DNA from: Xylona heveae TC161
Lineage: Eukaryota > Ascomycota > Xylonomycetes > Xylonales > Xylonaceae
Assembly: GCF_001619985.1 (NCBI RefSeq)
Contig: NW_017264195.1
Span: 1,054,001-1,118,000, forward strand
DNA length: 64,000 nucleotides
Direction: 5' to 3'
Shown here one piece after another: positions 47,493 through 59,490 of the stretch. Every line of letters begins with the position of its first letter. Positions within the stretch are counted from its first letter, which is position 1. Made by a program: the position numbers and the translations under genes. Below the pieces are notes generated by a model. It was not told the DNA's origin and did no database searches. It saw only the letters and a list, made by a program, of their open reading frames with translations.

Positions 47493-50134
47493 AGAAAGAA
47501 TTAATATGGCTCTGAGCAGTACTGCGAAGGCACTCCCGTTAAGCCGCGGGAAAAAGCATGGATGTTGTCATGTCACGGGAAAGCTATGTTCTCTGGACTG
47601 CATTACGTTATTCATACCACGGACGTATTAGTCGCTTACTTTGCCCATTGATTGTGGTGATTATGGTAATTCTGTAGCTTACGATTGATGAATTTGATAT
47701 AATTTCTTTTTTAGATGCTCTGTACGATTATTGGAATCTAGTGATTGTGGCTTCTGCATCCCGCAAACTGTGCATGTGATGTCGGCTCTTGTCTGGATCG
47801 AAGACGGAGCGGGTATGGAACAGGGAGACAAAGGTAATGTATTACCTGCGCTCAGGTCCCCAGATGTTGAAGAGAGAACCTCCGGCAAGGTCGACAGTGC
47901 TGCATCCGTACAATATCCCGGATCATCTAGTGTGTACAATGACAATGGCTCAGCATTCTGCCTGAGCAGTCAACAATAAGAGCGATCTTATGGTGATACT
48001 AGAGGTGGAGAAACTGAACATCATTGAGTGTCATTTCCTGCCGTCTCATTACTCCTCCGGCCCGTAACTCTATGCCAGAAAGATTTATTGGTTCAGATAA
48101 ATGTTGCTATCTCATTCTCTGCATGTCATGATTTACGGGCATGGTGTACGCTGCGAACGCGACGCAAGGCAAAATACCGTGGGGCTTTGACGTGCCTGCA
48201 AGGCGTGCAGATGACTTCTCGTAGGCAAATGAGCATTCAGGATTCGTCCACACCGATTCATCATTTACCGGTTTACTATACACCAATTTCGGGCCCATGC
48301 CGTCTGTCATCATAGTAGCGACGGCGAAATACGTTACGGTACCTTTGTATGTAAGATGCAGTACACATTTCCCCCGCTCTCATCATGACGTCTTGCTTCC
48401 CCCTCACCCTCTTCTACAGCTGCTATTACCGCTTTTCTTTTCGAAGAGTACTTGCCAAGATTGTTTTCGGGGTCAAGATACTAAAATCCGCTCAGTTGAG
48501 CTTACTTTGTAAAGGACTTGGAGGACAAATTATATATTGACAAGATCTCCCACTGAAACGACTCGTGGAGTACAATTCATAAAAAAGAATTAGGCATCCT
48601 CTTCATTATCACACCTTTTATGATAGTGACGACGGTAGCTACAAGGTTTGCAAGGGCTAGTTATAGCATCTCAACGCTTGTAGCTGAGGGGTCTTGTGTT
48701 GCATTGGAATAGACAGCTCTCGGACCTGTCGGACGCCTCGTGGGATGTCGTTGATCGCTAGCCAATCACGATGGCCATTTACCCGCCCAGAAAATCGACG
48801 ATCCCCCAGGTCTTCTCATCCAAGACATACCTACATCAGCTATCGACCAACAGACGGTCCGTTTGTGATTCGGTTGGATATGGATGTTGCTCTTTCTTGC
48901 TGCAACTAAGCATACCCTAGAACGCCACTCAATTGATAATTGCGTGTTTAGAAGACGCACTTTCCAACATGCACTGATTAATGGCTGGTGAGAGCCTCAA
49001 ACAGGGCCGTCCTTATGGACTAGCAGAGTCCTGCTTTAGCTACTCTTTTCCATTTTGGAATGCTGGCTGAGAGTTGATTGACAGTATTCGACTTTCAACT
49101 GGTTCAATACTTGTTCTCTCCTCGTATACTACTGCTCACTGGACTTTCTCTAACCCCCCTCTACCATCTCTCCTTGGTTGATCGTTCTCTTGCTCATTTC
49201 GTTTATTTCGCCTTCATAGGTCAGAAGGGAAAAAGGTTTCCGCCATGTCCATCCTCTTCTCAAGCACGGCCGCTCTTACGTTCATGGCTGACTGAGTCGC
49301 TTTTGAGTGGTCGCTCCTTGAGGCTTTACACCTTGATGAGAGCTGCGGAGAGGGGTCGGCTAGAGCAAACCCCCGGAACTCTCACGGGTGCTGCCACACA
49401 GATGTCGGTCTTCGCCAAATGAACCTTACTCGTGCATTTTTACGCGCCGCAATATGCATGTCGCTCTCATGCGGCCTGCGACCTGCACGCTGAGACCTCA
49501 AATCGGTAGAAGCCCGAATGGACTCACCGTATGGTCCAGTTCCTGAACCGGGGAATGATCCATACTTGCCGGCAGGAAGGGCGACGTTGGTGGGAGGGAC
49601 CGGGCAAGGCCATCCTGAGTCGCCGGTCTCAGTCCCCTTTTCCGGGCTCGGTGCCGCCCAAACATAAGAGCACCCTCGCCCACTCGCCTTTTGAAGCTTT
49701 TCTTCTTTTTCTCCCCTTTAGCAACATTTTCAATTTTCAGAGCTATCTTTTTGTTTTAAATTTTTATTTTTTTGTTTTTACCCTGCCCTCTCAGAGCTGT
49801 GCTCACCCCCCTTACACACATTTTTTTGCATCAACCAATCTAATTCTTTGTCGCTGGTCGACTTGATAGCTCTGTTGCTCTTCTAAACTCCAAATACACA
49901 GTCGGATTCTCTAAGTCTGAGTCTCTTTGCTCGTGATATATTTCACGAGCTGGTTCAGTGCCTGTGTTAAAATTTTTTTATAATTTCTCATTGAAAGTTT
50001 CCGCCGGTCGGATACTTTTCTTGAAAGTGCATTATTACCATTCTCTACGTCAGCGCTCGCGATACTCTACGGATAACCTCCCAAACGTCGCCGAGTTTTA
50101 TTAATTATTTGTGTCTGAGATTAATTACATCATA
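47493..50134. other. Intergenic and probable long esdC leader
   Basis: 2.6 kb without a recognised gene. The right part (about 49680-50130) has strong CT- and T-rich tracts that resemble a fungal promoter and transcription start zone. Short open frames upstream of the esdC start could be uORFs. Confidence 0.45.
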
Positions 50135-51060
50135 ATGGCCGCTATCCAGCTTTCGTTCACTCTCCGCACCTCCGCAAATGTCAAGACCGTCCACCTGCTC
50201 GGGTCTTGGGACAATTACTCTGGCCAGCTCCCGCTGTCCAAGGACTCTTCCAAGACTGGCGGATGGAAAGGCACCTTTCGCTTCCCCGGAAGCACCTTGA
50301 AGCAGGGCCAGCGCTACTGGTACTATGTATGTTGAACTTCTGGTTTTCTCAGTATTTCATGACATGGAGCCTGGGTTTTCCGAATACTAATACGAATATA
50401 TCCTGGTAGTACATCATGGATGGCTACCACGTCTCGCACGACCCCGCGCAGTCATCGACCGTCGAGCCAACTACTGGCCGCAAGCTGAACATTCTTGACG
50501 TGCCCGTCGTCGGCGGAAAGGCTGCCGCTGCTCCCGCTCCCGCTGCTGCTCCCGTCGCCAAGCGTCAGACCACCCGCAACATCTCAATCAGCAGTAGCAT
50601 CGTCAAGGGCCGCTCTCTGTCTCCGTCAAAGATCCAGAGCCCCAAGCCCATCAAGCCCCACGAGACTCGCTACGTCGCGCAAGAACAGTACATGCGTGCC
50701 CCAACCAGCATGGCCGATCTCGAGTCCCGCCTTGCCCGCGCTGCCCTGTCCGACTCCGACTCGGACGACTACTCGTACCTCTCCAACAGCCCGCCCAGCT
50801 CTGTCGGCTCGTCCCTGTCGTCCCGCTCCGACCGCAGCTCCCCGTCCTCGCTGTCTTCCTACAGCGACGAGTCCGTCCGCACCCCGGCCGTGTGCACTTG
50901 CGAACGCTACGGCATCACTCGCAAGGGCGACCGCGTCAAGCTCGACTGCGGCGGAACTCGCTGCGGTTATTTGTCCGCCGAGTCTGAATCTGACTGCTCC
51001 TCTGAGTCGGAACACGAGGCTACTTCCACCACCCGCCGCCAGATTCGCATCCGCCGATGA
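50135..51060 (+). CDS. esdC: EsdC-type early sexual development protein (CBM48/AMPK glycogen-binding-like)
   Basis: Homolog of Aspergillus EsdC, a protein of early sexual development. Exons 50135-50326 and 50410-51060 give 280 residues. The N-terminal 95 residues form a glycogen-binding-like (AMPK1-CBM) domain: IQLSFTLRTSANVKTVHLLG, SWDNYSGQLPLSKDS, GWKGTFRF, then YIMDGYHVSHDPA across the intron. The middle is Ala/Pro/Ser-rich and ends in Ser clusters; a Cys-containing element follows (CTCERYGITRKGDR, LDCGGTRCGY). The C-terminus is acidic-Ser then basic (RRQIRIRR). GTG at 50111 extends the frame but is not a credible start. Third codon positions are strongly C/G-biased, which suggests high expression. 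Confidence 0.88.
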
Positions 51061-52966
51061 ACGTCTTGTTATCGTGCAGTGATTTGCTTTTTTGTCAACT
51101 ATTCGGTGTTGTTTGTGGAGTCAGTCTTCCGCCTTGCGTGTGTCGATTTTTTGTTCGCGTTTTCGAGTTACTGGACGCCTTTATCCTTTGGTCTCAAGTT
51201 TCCATCGCGTATTGCATTGCATCGCATTGCATCGCACTTTGGTGATTTCCATTTCGGACCTCTGCGAAAAATATACATCGAACGTGTTTTCTGCTCGCGG
51301 TTGGATTTCCTCTCCATTATGACGAACCTTTTTATTTTTCTCAGCATGTTTTCTCCATTTATTTTCACAGCACCAATCATCACACAGTACCGGTATTGTC
51401 CCGTATCGTTAACCCAACAATATCCGGTACTGTCTTGATATTTTTACTTTTATAGTACTTTTTCTGATTTCAGTACTTTTGCTACTCACAGTACTGTTTT
51501 CGCTTTTCCAACTTCTGTCTTTCTTCACCTCTATCCCATTTTCGTTTCCCATCCACCCCACGGAGCCACACTTTCCCGTCCAGAGATCTCAAAAATCCCA
51601 GGCAATTCTCATATCACCTTTGTTCTCGTCAATATCACTTTCGTGTCTCGAAGTATTGTCGGAACTGGGGGTTGTATTTGCTTGTCGGGTCGTTATCATG
51701 GCTCCAACGTCTTCTGAAACTGCTCGTTTTCTGTCGTCTCGTCTAGCTTCAGTAACGGGAATAGGATGATACCGGGTCTTGATATTTGTGGCGCCTGTGT
51801 CGGGTTCGACACAGCTTGTTTACGTACTGTGGGTGTTTGGTGAGAAGGTATCAGTGGTGTTGAAATGACGGACGTTGGACGTTGGATATCGGAACGGGCA
51901 TACAATTCGAACCAACATGACAATCGCCGCCTGGTAATAGGCGTTCGTCTTCTTCGTGTTTGGCGCAGCGTCTATTCCAGCCTCGGCATGAGCATCTTCT
52001 ATGACGCGCACTTCACAGTGTGATTTTTTTCATACTTTCACACTTTGTTGCCTGCGCTGGATCTGGAGGAATTTGAGATTGGGACTGCATGTGCTGCAAG
52101 AGGGATGGAATGGGGTGAGATGAGTCGAAGGACAGATTTGGAATGGAGGATGATGGATGAAAGATTAGGGGCGGAGGACGTAGGAAGTTCGAAGTAGGAA
52201 GTAGGAAGTAGTCTAGGGATAAATTGATAAACTGACGATTTAAATCTCGACGAGTCGACGTGATCTAGACTACGAATCTACGATATCCACATGCACATGC
52301 TCGTTTGACTTGGGAGTGATACTCAATACTCGAGAAAGATATATTTCTTTTATTGTTCATTGACGCTTTTGATTCAACGTCGCGCTATTCTCGCTATCCT
52401 TCCATCATTCTCCCTTTGGGGGGTAGGGTTTAATTTTCTTTTTTGAAAGTATGCTTGAATTTTTTTTTTTAATGTCGCTTTAAAAGTATGGTTCTTTGAA
52501 GTATGATTCTTTTTAAATGTCGCTTTCAGAGGAAGGGTTTTTGAAGTATGACTCTCTGAAATATGATTCTTTTTAAATGTCGCTTTTCAAATATGACTGC
52601 AAAAATAAATAAATAAAAATGAATGCAATAACCCATAGACGCCGATACCACTTTCGTTAATAAATGCAAAAAGACAGACAGACAGACATGCATATACAGC
52701 ACGGTACAGATAGGCAGACGATGGATTGTGCATTGTGCATTGTGCCGTAGCGCTGATGTAACTGCCTGCCTGTGTCCGTCTGTTTGTCTGTCCGTCTGTA
52801 CATGCTACATACCACATGCTAGACGCATTATATGCTACCCATGCTAATCATTCATCATACTACCATTGAATTCTTGCTCCGTTGTGCACGATTCGATTCA
52901 GGACTCATGATCCATGATCCATGATCCATGATCCAGGACTTAGGACTAGGACTTTGGATTCAAGAT
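51061..52966. other. Convergent intergenic region with degenerate tandem repeats
   Basis: 1.9 kb between esdC and the GABA transaminase gene, both ending here. It holds a GTAGGAA repeat (52180-52210), a 60-bp repeat (52471-52605), (AGAC)n at 52673-52688 and ATCCATG copies at 52905-52935. No gene. Confidence 0.65.
52471..52605. repeat. Degenerate ~60-bp tandem repeat
   Basis: Three copies of AATGTCGCTTT at 52471, 52516 and 52576, interleaved with AAGTATG/ATTCTTTTT words. The two right-hand copies share GTATGATTCTTTTTAAATGT-type sequence exactly 60 bp apart. Confidence 0.75.
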
Positions 52967-55198
52967 TCAAGCAAGCGCCTTGTCCAGTGCAGTGATGAGA
53001 GTAGGGACTATATATGGTCAGCGCTTGAACTAAATCACCCGCCGGGAGCGGCAGGAGCAAAAAGGTAAAACGGGAAAAGCTAAAAGGGAAAGGAGGGAAG
53101 GATAAAAGGGTAAAAGGGAACGCCGAAAAAAGGGCTAAAAGGTAGAAGGGTAGAACGATAAAAAAAATGAAAAGGCAAAGGGGCTAATGGGGGGTAATGG
53201 GAGGAAAAAAAAATAAAAGAAGGGTAAGGGACGTACTGTGTCTCTCTTCAAAAATAAGCATGGGCCGCAGCCGCACCGTGTTGGTGCCGCACATGCCGAT
53301 GTTAATGCCCAGCGTCTTGGCCTTTTTCGTGAGGTCTGCTGGCGAGGGGGTGTCAAAGGCAATGTATGTTCTGGATGGATAGTGAGTTAGTATGTGCTGG
53401 AAAGCGTCGAGTAGAAGAATGAGAGGATATAATTGGTCGAGAAAAACGGAAAAGGGAGAAGCAAAATAGAATAGAAGGAAACAGGATAAAAGAAAATAGG
53501 AAAGAAAGGGGGAAGGAGAACATGAACATACCCCTTTCCTTTGCCACGGAGGTTCTGGATCTTGGTAGGATACTTGTCTGCGAGCTTGGCAAGTTCGGAA
53601 TACAGAGCGTCGCCGACGCGGGACTATGTCACGTTAGTACATCTTAGTATTTTGGGTGGTCATAGTGGCAGATGAGTGAGATAGCGAAAGGGTTGAAAGG
53701 ATCAAACGGCAGGTGAATTGCTTCATGAGAACATACGCATTGCTCAAGCAAGTTGCTACGCTCAATTTCGTCGATAATGGCGTTGCAGAAGAGCACACGC
53801 GCGGGGTCGCCGATCCAGCTGTTGTTGTCATATCAGTAAATTTTTCAGGAAATAGAGGAGAGAAGAAAGGAGAGGTCATATTTTAGACAGGCTGAACTTA
53901 CGTGTTGAATTGACGATACGCCTTGTCCGGACGGATCAAGGAGTCGCTGAAAAAGTAGCCGGCAGTTTGGGCCTTTTTGGAAAAGGTCACCATGTCAGGT
54001 GGAGAGGGAAGCTCCCAGTGCTCGTAGCCCCAGAACTTTCCGGTTGCTCCGAAACCTGTCCAACGTTAGATATGCTTAATTCTAGGATATTCTGGGCAAA
54101 GTCCCGGAGGAAAGGAAGAGAGGAATGCTGGGACATACCGGTTTGAACCTCGTCGGCAATCAAGAGAATGCCATATTTCTTGGTGATGGCTTGCAGGCCC
54201 TGGAAAAAGGCAGGGGAAGCGTGGTTGTCGCCACCCTCACTCTGGATGGGCTCGATGATGACTGCAGCAACGGGCGAGTGCCTGCAGGATATCAATTAAT
54301 GACGATTCTTGTAAACTCTTATTTTGCCCAAAAAGGGAAGAAAGGAACTGGACAAAAACAAAAATCATATGGGAAATATACCAATGCTCGATAATAGTCT
54401 CAACCTCCTTGAGGCAGCGCTGCTCCTCGGCATCATTCTCCGCCTTGTGCTGCTCTAGCGGGTACTTGAGGTGCGGGAACGAGGCCTGGGGCCATTTGAA
54501 CGAAGGAATGTCCATCTTGTGCACAGGCTTGGAGCGAGTGGTCGACAAACTGGCGAATCCACGGCCGTGGAACGAGTCCTTGAAGCTGAGAATCGCAAGA
54601 TCCGGAGATCCAGGGTACTGGTTGCGCATCACACTGCTCATTTCCTCCTCGGACCAGTCGGCGTCACCGCGCTGCTTGCGACGGTAGTACATGAATGCGG
54701 CCTTGTACGCCAGCTCGTTGGCCTCAGAGCCCGACTGAGCCGTGAAGACCTGGTTCAGGCCCTTGGGCGCTGCACGCAAAAGGCCGTTCTTGAGCTGCTG
54801 CGCCCACTTGCTCGAGGGGAAGTTGCCAATGGCAGGACGGTTCACGAGCGCCGTGACCATGTCGGGGCTTTGTGCAGCGGCAATCAGGTTCGGGTTGTTG
54901 TATCCTACGGGGATGGAGGCGATTTGGGAGTAGACATCGAGGAGAGTATTGCCGTCGGCATCGACAATGCTGGGATGAAAGTCAACCTCTTGCATTTTTC
55001 TACTTCTACCAAAGTATGCGCTCTAACGTACTAGTTTCCGATACTCTTTTCATAGTCGACTACAAATTGAACGGCACGCGCATCAAACACTCCGTCGAGT
55101 TGGCTCTGGATATTCTTCGACTCGGGGCCAGGAATGGCGGTGTGGACCTCGGGAGCCTTAGGCTCCTTTGCAGCCCAGTCGATCTTGCTGAAAGTCAT
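52967..55198 (-). CDS. 4-aminobutyrate aminotransferase (GABA transaminase)
   Basis: PLP enzyme converting GABA and 2-oxoglutarate to succinate semialdehyde and glutamate; equivalent of yeast UGA1 and Aspergillus gatA. The start is [19 protein letters not shown] at 55198. Exon 1 joins SIGN to [18 protein letters not shown]. Further motifs are [71 protein letters not shown] and the PLP lysine segment VTFSKKAQ. The end is [10 protein letters not shown] with TGA at 52967-52969. About six introns are seen, several long and pyrimidine-rich. No mitochondrial presequence is visible at this start, so a cytosolic form is likely. A TATA-like ATATAAG lies near 55290-55297 upstream. Confidence 0.92.
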
Positions 55199-55723
55199 AT
55201 TGATGATGAGCTCGAGATGGAATATTCACAGCTCTTCTAGAAATTCGATGAATAGACTTTTGGAAGTCTCATGGTGGTTGTACTACGCCTTATATTTGAC
55301 ATTGCGGAGACAACTCGGACCGGGTGCGCGTACCCGAATGTGGATCATCACGACTTTACAACGGCCCCATCCGTTTAACCGTCGGAAAAGGCGGAGAGAA
55401 GTTTCTGGGATTGCATTCCAGATACATCTAGAAATGTCTATACTTTCAATGGCAGTCCTTACGAAAGTGTGCAATTCCCTTTATCGAATATGTCCACCCA
55501 CACTGGCATTTTGAATGAGAGCTGATTTGCCCCGCAGACCCCACAGATCGGTACTGAATAAAGCCCGAACGGGACACAGAGAGATAGTCAAGAATGAAAA
55601 CGAAAAGCAAAAGAAAAACAAAGGCCGTCTGGTAATAGCAAACGCAAGTGAGATTCTAATGGCGATCTTCGAGTGACAGCTCAAACTAGAATGTCTGTGC
55701 GAGACCGGGAAATTTTAGGACCC

Positions 55724-55730
55724 TGATAAG
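55724..55730 (+). promoter_or_regulatory. Candidate GATA-factor (AreA) site TGATAAG
   Basis: Matches HGATAR, the AreA nitrogen-regulation consensus. It lies between GABA transaminase and the HAD gene, in keeping with nitrogen control of GABA use. Sequence match only. Confidence 0.4.
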
Positions 55731-55882
55731 ATCGACATCGACGGGAAGAGGCAAGTCTCCCCGACATAGTGCCCTTGGCACGCCCTACAATGGATTTCCG
55801 GAGAAGAGATCACCGGCTGAAGCCAAGGGTCGTTATCCGGAAGCTAAGAAGCTTTAACACAGACACGGAAAGTCGAGGCGCA

Positions 55883-55888
55883 TATAAA
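55883..55888 (+). promoter_or_regulatory. TATA box of HAD gene
   Basis: TATAAA about 145 bp upstream of the HAD start codon. Confidence 0.45.
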
Positions 55889-56030
55889 CCGTTCAGGGTC
55901 CCGCACCAGGAAAGTCATAACAGAACCCAAAGCAATTGAAACAGCATACGGCTAGAATTGCCTCTTTTGCAATAACCATTACTCAAGCTACCTACCCTAC
56001 TTTCCTCTACTTTGTCCAATTACCACCACC

Positions 56031-56756
56031 ATGTCGAAATTGACCGATTTTAAACTACTTTCCTTCGATGTCTACGGGACCTTCATAGACTGGGAAACTG
56101 GAATTTTGACCGCTTTTCAAAAGTATTTGGAAAAATGCGGTGCTGGCAACCGCTTCACCAGAAAACATCTGCTCGAAGTATTTCACGAGCTTGAGTATAG
56201 ACAAGAAGTCAAAACACCAGATATGCTCTACTCGCAGGTTCTCACAACTACTCATCCGCAATGGGCGGAGAAGCTTGGGCTTCCTGCTCCTACGGCGAGC
56301 GAGAGCGAAGAGTTCGGCCAGTCTGTGGGCAAATGGCCCGCCTTTCCTGACACTGTTGATGCCCTGAAGCGCCTGGGCAAGACGTATAAGCTAGTGGTAC
56401 TCTCGAATGTGGATCGAGAGTCATTTGGTGCGAGCAATGCCGGTCCACTCGGGGGTGTGCACTTTGATGGTATTCTCACCGCGCAAGATATTGGCTCGTA
56501 CAAGCCTGATCCTCGCAACTTTGACTATATGCTCGATTTTGCCCAAAAGGAGTTTGGCATTCAAAAATCACAGGTCCTGCAGACTGCGCAAAGCCAAAAG
56601 CATGATCATCACCCCGCATCCAAAAAGGGTATTAAGTCCGTGTGGATTGCACGTGCAGGAGCACGGATGGGAAATGTCGACGAGGAAATTTACAACTGGA
56701 AATTTAATACCTTGGGCGAGATGGCAGATGCTGTGGAAAAGGAGAAGTCTGCTTAA
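56031..56756 (+). CDS. 2-haloacid dehalogenase-type HAD hydrolase
   Basis: Intronless gene of 241 residues, normal for the type II haloacid dehalogenase family. HAD motif I is SFDVYGTFIDWETG with the nucleophile Asp. Motif II is VVLSNVDRESF, motif III includes GSYKPDPRNF (Lys), and motif IV-like sequence is QSQKHDHHPASKKG followed by SVWIARAGA. The family hydrolyses C-halogen or phosphate-type bonds via an aspartyl ester; many fungal members have unknown substrates. It sits between two GABA-catabolic genes, so a metabolite-repair or side-product role in that pathway is possible (inference). Confidence 0.9.
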   Translation: MSKLTDFKLLSFDVYGTFIDWETGILTAFQKYLEKCGAGNRFTRKHLLEVFHELEYRQEVKTPDMLYSQVLTTTHPQWAEKLGLPAPTASESEEFGQSVGKWPAFPDTVDALKRLGKTYKLVVLSNVDRESFGASNAGPLGGVHFDGILTAQDIGSYKPDPRNFDYMLDFAQKEFGIQKSQVLQTAQSQKHDHHPASKKGIKSVWIARAGARMGNVDEEIYNWKFNTLGEMADAVEKEKSA

Positions 56757-57297
56757 TATGTGATTATATGTTTTTGAAATTTTTGGTTCCAAGGAGGATG
56801 AGACAGAAATTCAATCAACGCTGCAAAAGGGATATGCAAGCGTCCAGGATTTCAAAGTCTATATGAATGCCGAAAAAATTTCAACTGATAAATTCAATAT
56901 TTCGATAATCAAGTTTCCTATATAATGATGCAGCATCTTGGGGTGTCAATCAATCCTTCAAAACATATGACGTCATGACCCAATTCCCCTGACAAGCGTT
57001 CAAACATCAACACTGAGGAATACAACGCTGTGGCTAAGGGATATTCTTTGAGGCCAATATTCAACATTGCTCCTCTCATGCATGACGATATTACTGAACG
57101 TCTTGACAAATTCAACTCCGAGTTGGCTCGGGATTATAACTTAAAGTAGGGATTCCCAAGCTGCGGGACGGTCCCACCTGCGCCCGGGCCGGGACGCGGA
57201 GACGCCACCATCACCACCGATCCGTCAACTCTCAAAACCCACCTCCGCGCATTGTTGCCACTAAGACTTTCCTTTTTCAACAGTTCCTATATAATTA
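56757..57297. other. Intergenic / SSADH promoter, GC-rich patch
   Basis: AT-rich left half (3' of the HAD gene), then a GC-rich patch at about 57160-57240 and a TATATAA box at 57288-57294. No gene. Confidence 0.5.
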
Positions 57298-59081
57298 ATG
57301 ATGAATCCTCTCCTACGATACGGGACAAAACGTCCGCTTTCATTATTTCACAAAGTCGTTACATTTCGCATTGTTACATACTCGCCATATTCGACCATGC
57401 CCCACGAAGCCCCCAAGCTTGCCGACCCCAGCCTGTTCAAGCAGCAGTGCTACGTCAATGGCAATTGGGTTGATGCGCGATCAAAGAAGACATTTGCTGT
57501 GAGCGGTATGTTCGAATTTTACTCTAATTGAAATCATGGATATATACATCGGAAGAAGCGCGCGCTGGGTTTCCGACTTCTCTTGTTTCCGTGGTCTAAC
57601 TAATGTTTCCGCTCTGCCAATAGACCCTGCCACCTCAAACCAGATTGCGACATGCCCCGAATTCGGCAAGGAAGATACCGTAACAGCTATCGAAGCTGCC
57701 GCTGCAGCTTTCCCTTCTTTCCGCAAGACCACCGGCCGCGAAAGATCGCGACTCCTCCGAAAATGGTACGACTTGATGATTCAAAATGGCGAGGACATTG
57801 CCAAGTTGATCACCTGGGAAAACGGAAAATCACTCTCCGATGCACGCATTGAATCCACATATTCCGCCGGCTTCTTTGAATGGTTCTCCGAAGAAGCACC
57901 TCGCATCTACGGCGATACTATCATTCCCAGCGTACCCGGTAACCGCGCCATCACGCTCAAACAGCCCATCGGAGTATGTGCGTTGATCGCGCCCTGGAAT
58001 TTCCCTGCTGCCATGATCACACGTAAAGTCGGCCCTGCATTGGCCGCAGGCTGCACAGTAGTAATCAAGGCCCCTGCGGAGGCACCTTTGACGGCTCTCG
58101 CTCTCGCTGAACTCGCCCACCGCGCCGGTATCCCCAAGGGTGTTGTCAATGTGATTACTGCGCTGGACAACACCATTTCCGTTGGCGAGGTCCTTACCGA
58201 ACATCCTACAGTCAAGAAGGTCTCCTTCACAGGCTCTACACGCGTTGGAAAGATTCTGATGAAGCAGTCTGCTTCGACGCTTAAAAAATTGTCCTTTGAG
58301 CTCGGCGGCAACGCACCTTTTATTGTATTCAACGACGCCGATGTTGACCTTGCTGTCAAGGGTCTGATTGCTAGTAAATTCCGCGGCTCGGGCCAGACCT
58401 GTGTTTGCGCCAACCGCATTTTCATCCAAAGCGACATCTACAATGAGTTTACCAACAAGTTTGTCGAGGCAGTCAAGGCCTTCAAGCTTGGAGCTGGCTT
58501 CGAGGAAGGCGTCACTCACGGTCCGCTCATCCACGAGCGCGCCGTCGACAAGGTCGACGAGCATGTCCAAGATGCCATTGACAAGGGTGGCAAGGTCGCC
58601 GTTGGTGGCAAACGTCGCCCCGACCTGGGCAGCTGCTTCTTCGACTTGACTGTCATGACCGGCATTACCAAGGAGATGAAGGTAACAAAGGAGGAGACCT
58701 TTGGACCGCTGGCCGGTCTTTTCCCCTTTGAGACTGAGGAGGAGGTGATCAAGCTTGCCAACAACTCAGAGGTTGGTCTCGCTGGATACTTTTTCAGCAA
58801 GGATGTCGCTCGATGCTGGCGTGTGGCCGAGGCCCTCGAGGTTGGCATGGTCGGTGTCAATACTGGTATGTCCCGCCCCCTTCATATTTTCTTCCACTTC
58901 CTTTGTTTTATTTGTCCCCTTTGGATTCTCGAGATGCTGACAAGGGTCGTTCACAGGTGCTATCAGTGACCCTGCGACGCCATTTGGTGGTGTCAAGGAA
59001 AGTGGTTTCGGCCGAGAGGGCAGCAAATACGGCGTGGATGAGTACGTTGTCATCAAGACTATCACGACTAGCACTGCTTAA
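57298..59081 (+). CDS. Succinate-semialdehyde dehydrogenase
   Basis: NAD(P)-dependent aldehyde dehydrogenase oxidising succinate semialdehyde to succinate, the step after GABA transaminase; equivalent of yeast UGA2. The core protein starts [12 protein letters not shown] at 57397, with exons 57397-57505, 57624-58865 and 58957-59081 giving 491 residues. Motifs are [34 protein letters not shown], the catalytic Glu in [13 protein letters not shown] and the catalytic Cys in [12 protein letters not shown]. The end is [17 protein letters not shown]. An in-frame ATG pair at 57298 adds 33 residues ([19 protein letters not shown] then [14 protein letters not shown]), basic and without acidic residues, like a mitochondrial presequence. 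The TATATAA box is only four bases before that ATG, so initiation at 57397 is also plausible. Confidence 0.93.
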
Positions 59082-59490
59082 GTCAAGGATCAATGTGATG
59101 GAGTTTTCGCGGTGTTTATATTCGGATTTTGTATAGTTATTGCCGTACGGCTGGCATCATTTATGCGGCATGATAGCTAGAATGACCAAAAATGAAATGT
59201 TCATGCAGAATATCAACGTCTGAATTTCATTGAAATGCAATAGCAGCATAGGCCGTAGGTCCAGAACCTACCATGCGCATCCGCTATTCGTGCTTGGCCG
59301 CGGCTTCGATTCTGAAGGTGATAAGTACCATTCTACATAATGGTACCATTGTTGACCGGAGGGAAAGCCTAGTTAGGTATACTCTTCCGAGAATTTGTCC
59401 AAAAGGGGGAGCGGATTCGGAACGTGACGGTCCAACATTAAACGCTGATCGTGCTGCTTTGTCGTGCTGGCTGAAAAATGTCTGCGCGCT
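59082..59490. other. Convergent intergenic region
   Basis: 3' regions of SSADH and the TPR gene. Nothing else seen. Confidence 0.55.

Larger units (their letters stand above)
55199..56030. promoter_or_regulatory. Divergent promoter GABA transaminase / HAD hydrolase
   Basis: 832 bp shared by divergent genes. It contains a TGATAAG site (55724-55730) and an AGATAG (about 55579) matching the HGATAR consensus of AreA-type GATA factors, and TATA-like boxes facing each gene (55290-55297 and 55883-55888). Confidence 0.6.

Noticed and set aside
57830-58570. 246-codon minus-strand frame opposite SSADH
   Set aside because: Antisense shadow of the aldehyde dehydrogenase; the sense strand carries all catalytic motifs.
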